From Desulfovibrio sp. (GTDB taxonomy: Bacteria > Desulfobacterota > Desulfovibrionia > Desulfovibrionales > Desulfovibrionaceae), in NCBI GenBank assembly GCA_003512875.1, contig DONZ01000078.1, forward strand, positions 1 through 8,030: a stretch of DNA of 8,030 nucleotides, in the 5' to 3' direction. Of the stretch, positions 1 to 6,143 are shown in pieces. Within the stretch, counting starts at the first letter, position 1. The number at the start of each line of letters is the position of its first letter. Below the pieces are notes generated by a model. It had not been told where the DNA came from and did not search any database. It saw nothing but the letters and a program-made list of their open reading frames with translations. A program made the position numbers and the translations under genes.

Positions 1-468
1 GGTGCTGCCGGCAAAGCTGATACCGCCCGTTAAAAGTAGCTGCAAGAATTTGGAAAGGTTTCGTTTTATTGTTCCGCTTATTTCCGCAGTGGAACTTTGC
101 AGGTCTTGAAAACCGGGAATGGCGTCCAGCCATATGTAAACATGATTGATATATTGTTCAGCCACAGGGGGTAGTTCCAATCCTTTATCGACCCACAGGA
201 GAATGGTTTTATAGCCGTTGACAGCCTGCGGAGTGACAAGAACCGTAATCAGGACAATGGGAATGATAAAAAGCAGGGCGAGGCAGGCATAGTAAATCCC
301 GACAGAAAACCAAATGCTGAATTTTTTGTTGAGCCGCTGAAAAAAAGGATAGGTTAAAAACGCTATGGCGCTTGCCATAATGATAAGATTTGTCTGTGAA
401 TGGAAAAGCAAAATCCAACATAAAACGGCAAGGCAAGCCAAAATCCGTGACTGCAGTTTAGGGTTCAT
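1..468 (-). CDS. AI-2E/PerM family (UPF0118) membrane protein, N-terminal part, cut by window edge
   Basis: The 156 codons from an ATG at 466-468 stay open to the left edge, so the C-terminal half or more is missing. The visible part has hydrophobic segments at about residues 8-22, 27-43 and 52-80. A soluble-looking stretch of about 75 residues follows (around LWVDKGLELPPVAEQYINH). This matches the start of AI-2E/PerM-type transporters: paired N-terminal helices, a third long helix, then a large loop. Family members are inner-membrane proteins, some linked to autoinducer-2 export and others to Na+/H+ antiport, so the substrate cannot be named. The ATG directly follows the gpt stop (TAAATG on the minus strand), which implies translational coupling and membership of the mla-gpt operon. 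The family assignment rests on the recognised N-terminal pattern only. Confidence 0.75.
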   Translation of the reverse strand, partial: MNPKLQSRILACLAVLCWILLFHSQTNLIIMASAIAFLTYPFFQRLNKKFSIWFSVGIYYACLALLFIIPIVLITVLVTPQAVNGYKTILLWVDKGLELPPVAEQYINHVYIWLDAIPGFQDLQSSTAEISGTIKRNLSKFLQLLLTGGISFAGST

Positions 469-897
469 TTACTCATGTTCCCATGGAAAAATAAACCATG
501 TGTTTTGGTCTACTGCTGTGATATACGAATCTATAAGCGTTTTATAGTCTTCCTTGATATAAAGGCTGGCATAATGAGCGGCAGGAAAGAGTTTGCGGAC
601 CATTTTCGCCGTGTTTCCGGTATTTACAATATCGTCGATGACAAGCAGGTTTTTGTCGGGCAAAGAAGAAATTTTTATGATATGTTCTTGGTTTTGATTG
701 GTATCAAAGCAAACAGTGTCAATAACATGGATATTGAGTTCCCGTGCAATAAGGGCGGCGGGCACAAGCCCTCCCCGGCAAACGGCAAGGATTGCGTCAA
801 ATTTTTGTATTTCTTTCAGCTTATTGGCTAAACGCAAAGCGTCACGGTGAACTTGCTCCCATGTGACAGGAAAAGTATTGACGGTTTTGTTTTGCAT
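469..897 (-). CDS. gpt: Xanthine/guanine phosphoribosyltransferase (Gpt-like)
   Basis: This 142-residue type I phosphoribosyltransferase should join xanthine, guanine or hypoxanthine to PRPP in cytosolic purine salvage. It aligns along its length with E. coli Gpt (152 residues). It shares the N-terminal VTWEQVHRDALRLANKL region, the CRGGLVPAALIARELNI loop (39-55), DTVC (60-63), the PRPP-binding loop VIDDIVNTGNTA (86-97), Lys115, and a C-terminal TW..PW base-binding segment with Trp134. The PRPP loop keeps the two acidic residues Asp88-Asp89. Position 92, Asp in E. coli and thought to be the catalytic base, is Asn (codon AAT). The E. coli Asp140 position is Glu, and the last ten or so E. coli residues are missing. 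The gene starts 9 bases after mlaA, with a good AAGGAG site overlapping the mlaA stop. It is probably functional, but its base preference is uncertain. Confidence 0.9.
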   Translation of the reverse strand: MQNKTVNTFPVTWEQVHRDALRLANKLKEIQKFDAILAVCRGGLVPAALIARELNIHVIDTVCFDTNQNQEHIIKISSLPDKNLLVIDDIVNTGNTAKMVRKLFPAAHYASLYIKEDYKTLIDSYITAVDQNTWFIFPWEHE

Positions 898-902
898 GAC
901 AG

Positions 903-908
903 CTCCTT
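903..908 (-). promoter_or_regulatory. Ribosome binding site of gpt
   Basis: AAGGAG on the minus strand lies 5 bases upstream of the gpt ATG and overlaps the TAA stop of mlaA (907-909). It is the strongest Shine-Dalgarno match in the leftward operon. It fixes the gpt start and couples gpt to mlaA translation. Confidence 0.75.
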
Positions 909-1719
909 ACTTTTTCGGTTTTGAAACAATGGGTTTTGAAAGGTAGAGAGTTTCCAAATATGCGTTCCTAAGCGCCACATACGGGTCTACGGCATGGGAA
1001 GTGATTGCTTCATAAGGCGGAATAAAATCGTCTAATCCGTTGAAAGCCAAGAAAAGTTCCGTCGGGGTATAGACATACCACGCTATGAGATAGTCGAAAG
1101 CGTTGCTGAACACATCAACCCCGGTGCCGACGGTTTCACGGATCGTGGAAGGTCCGTAAAAAGGAATGACAAAATACGCTCCTTCCGGAAAGCCCCATTT
1201 TGCCAGCGTGTAGCCGAAGCGGAGATTTTCTGGGGTATAAGGGGAAAGGGGCTTGTTGTTGACGCTTGCCACATCGACAAAGCCCAGGCTTGTTGTCGTG
1301 TTGACAATAAATCTCCCGATTTCAATAAAAAACTGATCGACATCTCCTTGTAAAAAAGCATTTAACATGCGTTTCGGGGTTTTTATGTTTTCACGGAACG
1401 CTTTGAAACCCGTGCGGATTTCCGGGGTGGTGATGTCGCCGTATTTGTTATGGGCCGGTTTCAGAACACGCATCAAAGCATAATCATTGATATTGTGCCA
1501 AAACGTGTTCCACGCTCTGAACGTGTCATCATGCGGAACAAAAGAAGCCTCGTCCTCGTATTCGTCATCAAAATAATCATCATCGAAATAATCCTCGGAA
1601 ACAATGACTTCAGGTGGGATAATCAACTGTTTCGCAAAGGAAAAACCAACGGCATTGCTTACGCAAAATGCCGCGCATAAAAAAAATGTGAAAAGGATTT
1701 TTGGCATATGTGTTTTCAT
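907..1719 (-). CDS. mlaA: MlaA (VacJ) family outer-membrane phospholipid transport protein
   Basis: This 270-residue protein has the MlaA/VacJ fold signature. A helical region (FRAWNTFWHNINDYALMRVLKP, about 67-88) precedes the RFIVNTTTSLGFVDVAS core (about 137-153). Then come FGYTLAKWGFPEGAYFVIPFYGPSTIRETVG (about 168-198) and a C-terminal helix ending in ALRNAYLETLYL. In the family it sits as a ring in the outer membrane and passes misplaced outer-leaflet phospholipids to MlaC. A signal peptide covers roughly residues 1-23 (cleavage near SNA/V), or possibly to SFA/K at 29. Neither Cys15 nor Cys19 has a canonical lipobox, unlike typical MlaA lipoproteins. Residues 42-56 are three near-repeats of an acidic five-residue unit. 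The ATG is 3 bases after the mlaC stop with no clear Shine-Dalgarno, so translation is probably coupled. An ATG at residue 5 is an alternative start. Confidence 0.93.
   Translation of the reverse strand: MKTHMPKILFTFFLCAAFCVSNAVGFSFAKQLIIPPEVIVSEDYFDDDYFDDEYEDEASFVPHDDTFRAWNTFWHNINDYALMRVLKPAHNKYGDITTPEIRTGFKAFRENIKTPKRMLNAFLQGDVDQFFIEIGRFIVNTTTSLGFVDVASVNNKPLSPYTPENLRFGYTLAKWGFPEGAYFVIPFYGPSTIRETVGTGVDVFSNAFDYLIAWYVYTPTELFLAFNGLDDFIPPYEAITSHAVDPYVALRNAYLETLYLSKPIVSKPKK
1552..1596 (-). repeat. Three tandem 15-base units encoding an acidic Tyr-rich stretch in MlaA
   Basis: The units at 1582-1596, 1567-1581 and 1552-1566 (minus-strand order) encode EDYFD, DDYFD and DEYED. The first two DNA units are nearly identical (on the plus strand ATCGAAATAATCCTC and ATCAAAATAATCATC). 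The third has diverged more. The block lies in the mature N-terminus, just after the signal peptide. Confidence 0.6.
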
Positions 1720-1722
1720 TAT

Positions 1723-2373
1723 TTATTTTTTAGCTGTGTCTTTGTTTTTTTCTTTGGTTCCGATTTCATTTTTCTTATCGTTTGCTTTTTGTTTGATACG
1801 GGTGATGAGCTCTTCCGGGCTTGCCTTGATTAAAATATCATGGAATTGTTCGCGGTAATTTTTAATCATGCTGATTCCTTCGATGATGACATCATAGACA
1901 ACCCAAATGTCGTTTTTTACAATCATGCGGAATGATACGGGATAATCCTTTTCCTGTCCTTTAAAGAGCGTATGGACTTCAACTTTTTTACCGTCCTTGG
2001 AGCGGACTTCGCCGACATAGGCGAGGGTTTCCCCGTTATAGGAATTGAGCGCGTCGATATAGGAATTTCTAAGCAATTCGGTGAACGCTTCAGTAAAGCG
2101 TTTTTTTTGTTCAGGAGTGAACTGGCGCCATTTAGGTCCGACAGTACGGGTCGCAAACTCTTCAAAGTCAAAGAAGCTGATCAGCTCTTTTTCGATTTCT
2201 TTCAATACGTTCGGTCTTGTTTGCGGATTTTGAAATTCTTCCTGCAAAAGGAGATTGAAAATTCTTGCGCTGCCGTCTTCAACACGCTGTTTCGGTGTTC
2301 CAGGGTCGGCAAAGGCTGCGCAGACGGAAACCGATAATGCCAATAAACAGGATAGGATTACTTTATACATCAT
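1723..2373 (-). CDS. mlaC: MlaC (Ttg2D) family periplasmic phospholipid carrier
   Basis: This 216-residue protein begins with a Sec signal peptide (hydrophobic ILSCLLALSVSVCAAFA, probable cleavage after Ala22). It continues with the MlaC/toluene-tolerance domain: EFATRTVGPKWRQFTPEQKKRFTEAF (about 75-100), the NSYIDALNSYNGE helix, then the VEVHTLFKG and YPVSFRMIVKNDIWVVYDVIIEGISMIKNYREQF strands and helix. The family ferries single phospholipids between MlaA and the MlaFED complex. The last 24 residues form a Lys-rich hydrophilic tail (KQKANDKKNE...DTAKK), longer than I expect for the family core. Two ATGs are adjacent. The first (2371-2373) overlaps the mlaD stop as ATGA, while the second (2368-2370) lies at the better 6-base distance from GGAG at 2377-2380. 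The difference is one residue. Confidence 0.93.
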   Translation of the reverse strand: MMYKVILSCLLALSVSVCAAFADPGTPKQRVEDGSARIFNLLLQEEFQNPQTRPNVLKEIEKELISFFDFEEFATRTVGPKWRQFTPEQKKRFTEAFTELLRNSYIDALNSYNGETLAYVGEVRSKDGKKVEVHTLFKGQEKDYPVSFRMIVKNDIWVVYDVIIEGISMIKNYREQFHDILIKASPEELITRIKQKANDKKNEIGTKEKNKDTAKK

Positions 2374-2810
2374 AAACTCCCAAATACGTATTTTGAAATG
2401 AGGGCGATTAAATCGACAGGCGGTTCTGTATCCGTAATATATGCCCCTTCGGCTAAAAGCTCGTCAGAGCCTCCCGGAGTGAGTTCCACAAATTTATCGC
2501 CTATAAGCCCGCTTGTTTTTATCGCCGCCATTGTATCTTCGCTCAACGCAACGGTATTGTTGACTTTCATGCTGATTTTGGCTGTATATGTTTCCGTGTC
2601 AAGCTCAATGGCGCTGACACGTCCCACTTGGACACCGGAAATTTCAACGTTCGCACCGTTTCTTAACCCTTGGACGGAGGAAAACTGCGCTTCAACGGTA
2701 TAGGTGTTGCTTCCGAGAATTTCCATTTTCCCCAGTTTTACGGTTAAATAGCCAAGGCAGATAAGGCCGATTAAAACAAATATTCCGACAGCGCTTTGTT
2801 TTTTTACCAT
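2370..2810 (-). CDS. mlaD: MlaD, MCE-domain phospholipid-binding subunit of the Mla ABC transporter
   Basis: This 146-residue protein has one N-terminal membrane anchor (about 8-25, AVGIFVLIGLICLGYLTV) and one periplasmic MCE domain (about 38-114). The domain shows the typical VQGLRNGANVEISGVQVGRV and TSGLIGDKFVELTPGG signatures. Family members form a hexameric ring on MlaE that binds phospholipid in a central hydrophobic channel. The protein is shorter than E. coli MlaD (183 residues) and ends soon after a hydrophobic LIALISKYVFGSL segment, which may serve as the channel-lining C-terminal helix. The start is fixed by GAGGT 4-5 bases upstream of the ATG, and the stop overlaps mlaC by four bases. 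It follows mlaF after 30 bases, the largest gap in the operon. Confidence 0.95.
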   Translation of the reverse strand: MVKKQSAVGIFVLIGLICLGYLTVKLGKMEILGSNTYTVEAQFSSVQGLRNGANVEISGVQVGRVSAIELDTETYTAKISMKVNNTVALSEDTMAAIKTSGLIGDKFVELTPGGSDELLAEGAYITDTEPPVDLIALISKYVFGSL

Positions 2811-2814
2811 GATT

Positions 2815-2819
2815 ACCTC
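2815..2819 (-). promoter_or_regulatory. Ribosome binding site of mlaD
   Basis: GAGGT on the minus strand lies about 4-5 bases upstream of the mlaD ATG at 2808-2810, within the 30-base mlaF-mlaD gap. It supports the chosen start. Confidence 0.65.
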
Positions 2820-2840
2820 AAAATATCTTTCTTAATGTGT

Positions 2841-3668
2841 TTAACTTTCGAGCCATGCATCAAGGGCTTGGCGCACTTCCGGATTATCCGGAAGCACATG
2901 GTTTTGTTTTTGCGTTTCTTCCTGTTCCAGAAAATTTTTGATATAGGGGTCGGAAGAGGAGAAAAAGTCTTCCTTTGTGCCGTTGAAGTGGGCGATACCG
3001 TCTTTGACAAGCAGAATATGGTCGGCAACGCGGCTTACGCTGTTCATGTCATGGGTGATGAGGATAGTGGTCATATGCTGATAGTAAGATTGCATATCCA
3101 GCAAAAGCCTGTCCATCCGCAGGGACGTGATCGGGTCAAGTCCGGAGGTCGGTTCATCGTAAAAAAGGAGGGGGGGCTCTGTGATGATAGCTCTTGCAAG
3201 CCCTGCCCGTTTTCGCATGCCTCCTGACAACTCACTGGGATACCGGTAGGCTGCGTCTTTCAATCCCACCAGATCAAGGATTTCAAGCACGGCTTTCCTG
3301 ATGGTTTGTTTGGAAAGCTTGGTATGTTCCATTAAAGGAAGGGCGACATTGTCAAGCAAATTGAGGGAACTCAGCAAAGCGCCGTCTTGAAAGAGAACGC
3401 CGAACCGCCTGCGCATGATACGGAACGATTTTTCATTGAGAGCTGTCACGTCTTTATCCGCAAAAAAAAGTTTTCCGCTTTTAATGGGAATAAGCCCTAA
3501 AAAAGTTTTTATGAGCGTTGTTTTGCCGCAGCCTGATTCACCCAAAACAGCCGTGATTTTTTGTGCGGGGATATGGGCGTTCATGCTTTTTATAACCGTA
3601 ACGTCTTTATAACCGGAAGAGAGATTTTCAATTTTAATATCCCAAGCTTTTTGTAATGACGAATTCAT
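2841..3668 (-). CDS. mlaF: MlaF, ATP-binding subunit of the Mla ABC transporter
   Basis: This 275-residue ABC ATPase powers phospholipid transport through MlaE. The motifs are complete: Walker A GESGCGKTT (43-51, Lys49), Q-loop Gln94 in GVLFQDGALLSS, signature LSGGMRKR (147-154), Walker B LLFYDEPTSGLDP (167-179, Asp171/Glu172) and switch His206 in LITHD. The FQDGALLSSL Q-loop and LSGGM(R/K)KR signature are typical of MlaF/Ttg2A rather than general importers. The C-terminal tail (about 240-275, NFLEQEE... to ALDAWLES) extends past the nucleotide-binding domain. In E. coli that region contacts MlaB or the neighbouring MlaF, and no mlaB is present in this operon. The start has an AGGAA site overlapping the mlaE stop codon, 8 bases away, which indicates coupled translation. 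Confidence 0.96.
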   Translation of the reverse strand: MNSSLQKAWDIKIENLSSGYKDVTVIKSMNAHIPAQKITAVLGESGCGKTTLIKTFLGLIPIKSGKLFFADKDVTALNEKSFRIMRRRFGVLFQDGALLSSLNLLDNVALPLMEHTKLSKQTIRKAVLEILDLVGLKDAAYRYPSELSGGMRKRAGLARAIITEPPLLFYDEPTSGLDPITSLRMDRLLLDMQSYYQHMTTILITHDMNSVSRVADHILLVKDGIAHFNGTKEDFFSSSDPYIKNFLEQEETQKQNHVLPDNPEVRQALDAWLES

Positions 3669-3676
3669 AATGGTTC

Positions 3677-4456
3677 CTATAAAAGAATGGAGCTGAGAAC
3701 ATAGTCGGCAACTAAAATCAATACGCAGCTTGTGACAACTGCGGAAGTCGTCGCATTTCCTACAGCGACAGGACCTTTGGAGTCTTTTCTGTCATGCACG
3801 AAATAGCCTTGGTAGCAGCAGATTAAAATAACGATAACGGCGAAAACAAGGGATTTGAGCATACAGCCGTTCACATCGCTCAGCATTACGGAAGATTCTA
3901 TGCCGGACATATAGCGTCCGCTGTTGAGCCCTAAAAGGACGCAGGCGGACAAATAACCGCCGATAAGTCCGATGATGTTGAAAATCGCCGTGAGCAGAGG
4001 AAAAGAAATCAGCGCCGCCCATAATCTGGGACTGACCAGATAGCCGATAGGATGAATATCCATAACTTCAAGAGCGTCGATTTGGTCGCTGATACGCATG
4101 ACGCCGATTTCGGCTGTCATGGCGCTTCCCGCCCTTGCCGCAACCATGATGGCTGTTAGGACAGGACCCATTTCACGGATGAGGGTCAAAGAAATGAGTG
4201 AGCCGAGCATGCCTTGCGCTTCAAACATGCTCATGGCGTAAAAAGCTTGCAGTCCGAGCACAAGACCGGTAAAAATCCCGATGAGCAAAATAACGAAGAT
4301 CGATTGCGCCCCGATGACGAAAACTTGATTGAAAATTTTGTTTAACAAGTGACGGACATTTTTGGTGGCAATAACTGCATCAAAAAGAAAAAGGGTCAGT
4401 GCGCCCAACGTGTCAAGTATCTTTATGAAAATATCAATAGGTATTTTGTATATCAT
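3677..4456 (-). CDS. mlaE: MlaE, permease subunit of the Mla ABC transporter
   Basis: This 259-residue inner-membrane protein of the MlaE/Ttg2B family is full length for the family. Hydrophobic segments lie at roughly 13-30, 45-75, 85-108, 145-180, 200-215 and 235-257. The family core is clear: LIREMGPVLTAIMVAARAGSAMTAEIG (92-118), followed by RISDQIDALEVMDIHPIGYLVSPRLWA (121-147), which includes the coupling segment that docks on MlaF. It forms the transmembrane path for phospholipids beneath the MlaD ring. It is the first gene of the leftward operon and faces a 139-base divergent promoter region. The ATG at 4454-4456 has a weak GGGAA site about 8 bases upstream. Confidence 0.96.
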   Translation of the reverse strand: MIYKIPIDIFIKILDTLGALTLFLFDAVIATKNVRHLLNKIFNQVFVIGAQSIFVILLIGIFTGLVLGLQAFYAMSMFEAQGMLGSLISLTLIREMGPVLTAIMVAARAGSAMTAEIGVMRISDQIDALEVMDIHPIGYLVSPRLWAALISFPLLTAIFNIIGLIGGYLSACVLLGLNSGRYMSGIESSVMLSDVNGCMLKSLVFAVIVILICCYQGYFVHDRKDSKGPVAVGNATTSAVVTSCVLILVADYVLSSILL

Positions 4457-4475
4457 ATATTTTCCCGCGTTTATT

Positions 4476-4504
4476 TAAATAGACTATTTTTTTTGTTTTG
4501 GCAA
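4476..4504 (-). promoter_or_regulatory. Candidate sigma70-type promoter for the mla operon
   Basis: On the minus strand a -35-like TTGCCA (4499-4504, 5 of 6 matches) is separated by 17 bases from a poor -10-like TATTTA (4476-4481, 3 of 6). Both lie in an A-rich stretch upstream of mlaE. Position and spacing fit, but the weak -10 makes this tentative. Confidence 0.35.
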
Positions 4505-4536
4505 TAAAAATAAAAACGGGTTAATGGGGCTTTTGC

Positions 4537-4565
4537 TTGTCAGAGGATAAGAAAAGAAGTATAAG
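4537..4565 (+). promoter_or_regulatory. Sigma70-type promoter for hypC and the rightward genes
   Basis: TTGTCA (4537-4542) and TATAAG (4560-4565) each match the consensus at 5 of 6 positions and are exactly 17 bases apart. Transcription would start near 4572, giving a leader of about 24 bases before hypC. This is the best promoter-like sequence I see in the intergenic region. Confidence 0.6.
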
Positions 4566-4574
4566 GAATTATCC
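4545..4574. promoter_or_regulatory. Inverted repeat spanning the hypC -10 box (possible operator)
   Basis: GGATAA at 4545-4550 and TTATCC at 4569-4574 are perfect 6-base inverted arms separated by 18 bases, with centres 24 bases apart. They bracket the -10 box and the predicted start site, a position where a dimeric repressor could act. The arms are short, so chance is a real alternative. Confidence 0.3.
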
Positions 4575-4584
4575 ATTTGAAAAT

Positions 4585-4590
4585 GAGGTG
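4585..4590 (+). promoter_or_regulatory. Ribosome binding site of hypC
   Basis: GAGGTG lies 5 bases upstream of the hypC ATG at 4596-4598. It fixes the start so that Cys is residue 2, as the family requires. Confidence 0.7.
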
Positions 4591-4595
4591 CGATT

Positions 4596-4841
4596 ATGTG
4601 CTTAGCAGTTCCCGTATGCGTTACGGAAGTTTTGGAAGACGATATGGCGAAAGTCCGTGTGGGCGAGGGGGAAACATATCTGACCGTTTCCACCATGCTT
4701 TTGGAAAATCCTCCTGAAATTGGCGATTACATGATAGTTCATGCCGGTTTCGCCCTTCGCGTGCTTGAAGAAAAAGAAGCCGGTGAGGCTTTGGCTTTAT
4801 TGAAAGAAGTGGCGCAGAGCGGGCAGGTAGTGGAGTTTTAA
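4596..4841 (+). CDS. hypC: HypC/HupF family [NiFe]-hydrogenase maturation chaperone
   Basis: This 81-residue protein is full length for the family. It opens with the defining MCLAVP motif, where Cys2 binds the Fe(CN)2CO precursor with HypD and then contacts the hydrogenase large subunit. It also has the conserved GDYMIVHAGFAL segment (43-54, His49). The fold is a small OB-like barrel followed by a helix (EAGEALALLKEVAQ). Its role is cytosolic assembly of the [NiFe] active site. It is the first gene after a good promoter. No other hyp gene or hydrogenase gene lies in the window, so its HypD and HypE partners must be encoded elsewhere. The next gene starts 18 bases downstream. Confidence 0.95.
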   Translation: MCLAVPVCVTEVLEDDMAKVRVGEGETYLTVSTMLLENPPEIGDYMIVHAGFALRVLEEKEAGEALALLKEVAQSGQVVEF

Positions 4842-4859
4842 TCGTCTTTGGGGTGCGGA

Positions 4860-6095
4860 ATGCGAAAAAGTTATTTTGTTCTGATTCTTTGTGCTGTCGG
4901 GTATTTGCTCAGCCTCTTGTCAAGAAGCTGTCCTACCGTGCTTGTCGATTACATGGCGCTTGATTTTGCTTTCACACCGCAGAATATCGGATACGTCAGC
5001 GCCGCAACCATGTTTTCTTACGGTTTCATGCAGCTGCCTGCCGGAATTTTGGCAGACGTTTTCGGACCTCGGAAAATTTTAATTATTTTTACCTTGATTG
5101 CAGGTTTTTCAACCCTTTGTTTCGCTTTTTCCCAAACACAGACGCAGGTGATTATTTCCCGTTTCTTTATCGGGGTAGGGGTATCCTTATCCGTTATTTC
5201 CATTACCATGCTCAGCCTTTGGTTCACCCCGCAGACCTTCGCGAGGGCGAACAGCATATTGTGCGGCATAAGCGAACTGGGACCGGTTTTAGCCGCGACC
5301 CCGCTTTTGTTTGTCACGCAAATTCTGACATGGCGCGGTGCTATGCTTCTTATGGCTGCGATTATTTTAGGGCTGACCTTTTGCTGGTTTTTCTTTATTC
5401 CGGAAATTTCCCCTTATCAGACGCCCAAAAAAGAAAAAGCAACATTCAAAGGGGTGATGAAAGGGCTTTTGATTGTTGTGAAAAATAAGCATTTTTGGCC
5501 TATGTGCTTATGGCAGATGGTGGCGACCGGTTCCATTTATATGATGATAAATCTTTGGTTTATCGAATACATGCAAAAAACTTCCTCCTATGGTTTCATG
5601 CAGCTTTCTTCCGTTATTTCCATTGGCGGGACATGTCTTATTTTTATTCAATTTTCCGTAGGCTTCTTATCTGACATGGTTTTCCGCAGCAGGAAAAAGG
5701 TCCTTATCCTGATCACCGTGATTTATGCAGTTCCTTGTTTCTTGTTCGTGTTCGCCGCAGGACATTTGAATTACGTCATGTTTGTCATTTTGGGCATCAT
5801 GTTCATGTGCGGGGTTTCGGGTTCCAATATCTGCAATACCATGGTGAAGGAAATCTGTCCGAAAGAGCTGACCGGTACGGCACTCGGTTTGTTCAACATG
5901 TTTTATCCCCTATGGACGGCTTTGACGCAAATATGGTTCGGGAAAATTTTAACCTATTCAGCGCAGGCTGGCTATGATACGGTACGTTCGTATCAAATGG
6001 CTTGCGGGCTTGTTTTATTGAGCGCCGTTCTCGCTCTTGTCTGCAGTTTCGTCGCCAAGGATACCTATGTGTTTTCCCATGCGGAGCAGCAATGA
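4860..6095 (+). CDS. Major facilitator superfamily transporter, substrate unknown
   Basis: This protein of about 411 residues has some 12 hydrophobic segments, the usual MFS size. The loop between helices 2 and 3 carries the MFS signature GILADVFGPRK (62-72), and a related FLSDMVFRSRKK motif follows in the second half. A hydrophilic central loop (PEISPYQTPKKEKATFKG) separates the two six-helix halves. The sequence near the start (SRSCPTVLVDYMALDF) resembles organic-anion or sugar-phosphate type MFS porters, but I cannot name a substrate. I chose ATG 4860, which has GGGGTG about 5-6 bases upstream. A TTG at 4848 would add four residues. It lies 18 bases after hypC and 48 bases before the next gene's preferred start, so co-transcription is likely. 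Confidence 0.88.
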   Translation: MRKSYFVLILCAVGYLLSLLSRSCPTVLVDYMALDFAFTPQNIGYVSAATMFSYGFMQLPAGILADVFGPRKILIIFTLIAGFSTLCFAFSQTQTQVIISRFFIGVGVSLSVISITMLSLWFTPQTFARANSILCGISELGPVLAATPLLFVTQILTWRGAMLLMAAIILGLTFCWFFFIPEISPYQTPKKEKATFKGVMKGLLIVVKNKHFWPMCLWQMVATGSIYMMINLWFIEYMQKTSSYGFMQLSSVISIGGTCLIFIQFSVGFLSDMVFRSRKKVLILITVIYAVPCFLFVFAAGHLNYVMFVILGIMFMCGVSGSNICNTMVKEICPKELTGTALGLFNMFYPLWTALTQIWFGKILTYSAQAGYDTVRSYQMACGLVLLSAVLALVCSFVAKDTYVFSHAEQQ

Positions 6096-6143
6096 AGCGA
6101 AGTGAGGAAAACGGACCTGCCAAACCATAAAAGAAAAAATATC

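Noticed and set aside
475..831. A 118-codon plus-strand ORF opposite gpt
   Set aside because: It is a shadow of the phosphoribosyltransferase gene, whose motifs and ribosome binding site are clear.
1972..2337. A 121-codon plus-strand ORF opposite mlaC
   Set aside because: It mirrors the mlaC reading frame, and the mlaC protein is clearly the real product.
2796..3227. A 143-codon plus-strand ORF opposite mlaF
   Set aside because: It is antisense to the conserved ATPase domain and its product matches nothing recognisable.
6102..6143. GTG 6102 as the start of the P1 hydrolase
   Set aside because: The 14 extra residues are basic and unlike the family's N-terminus, and no well-spaced Shine-Dalgarno precedes the GTG. 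ATG 6144 is preferred, though its own site is also weak.
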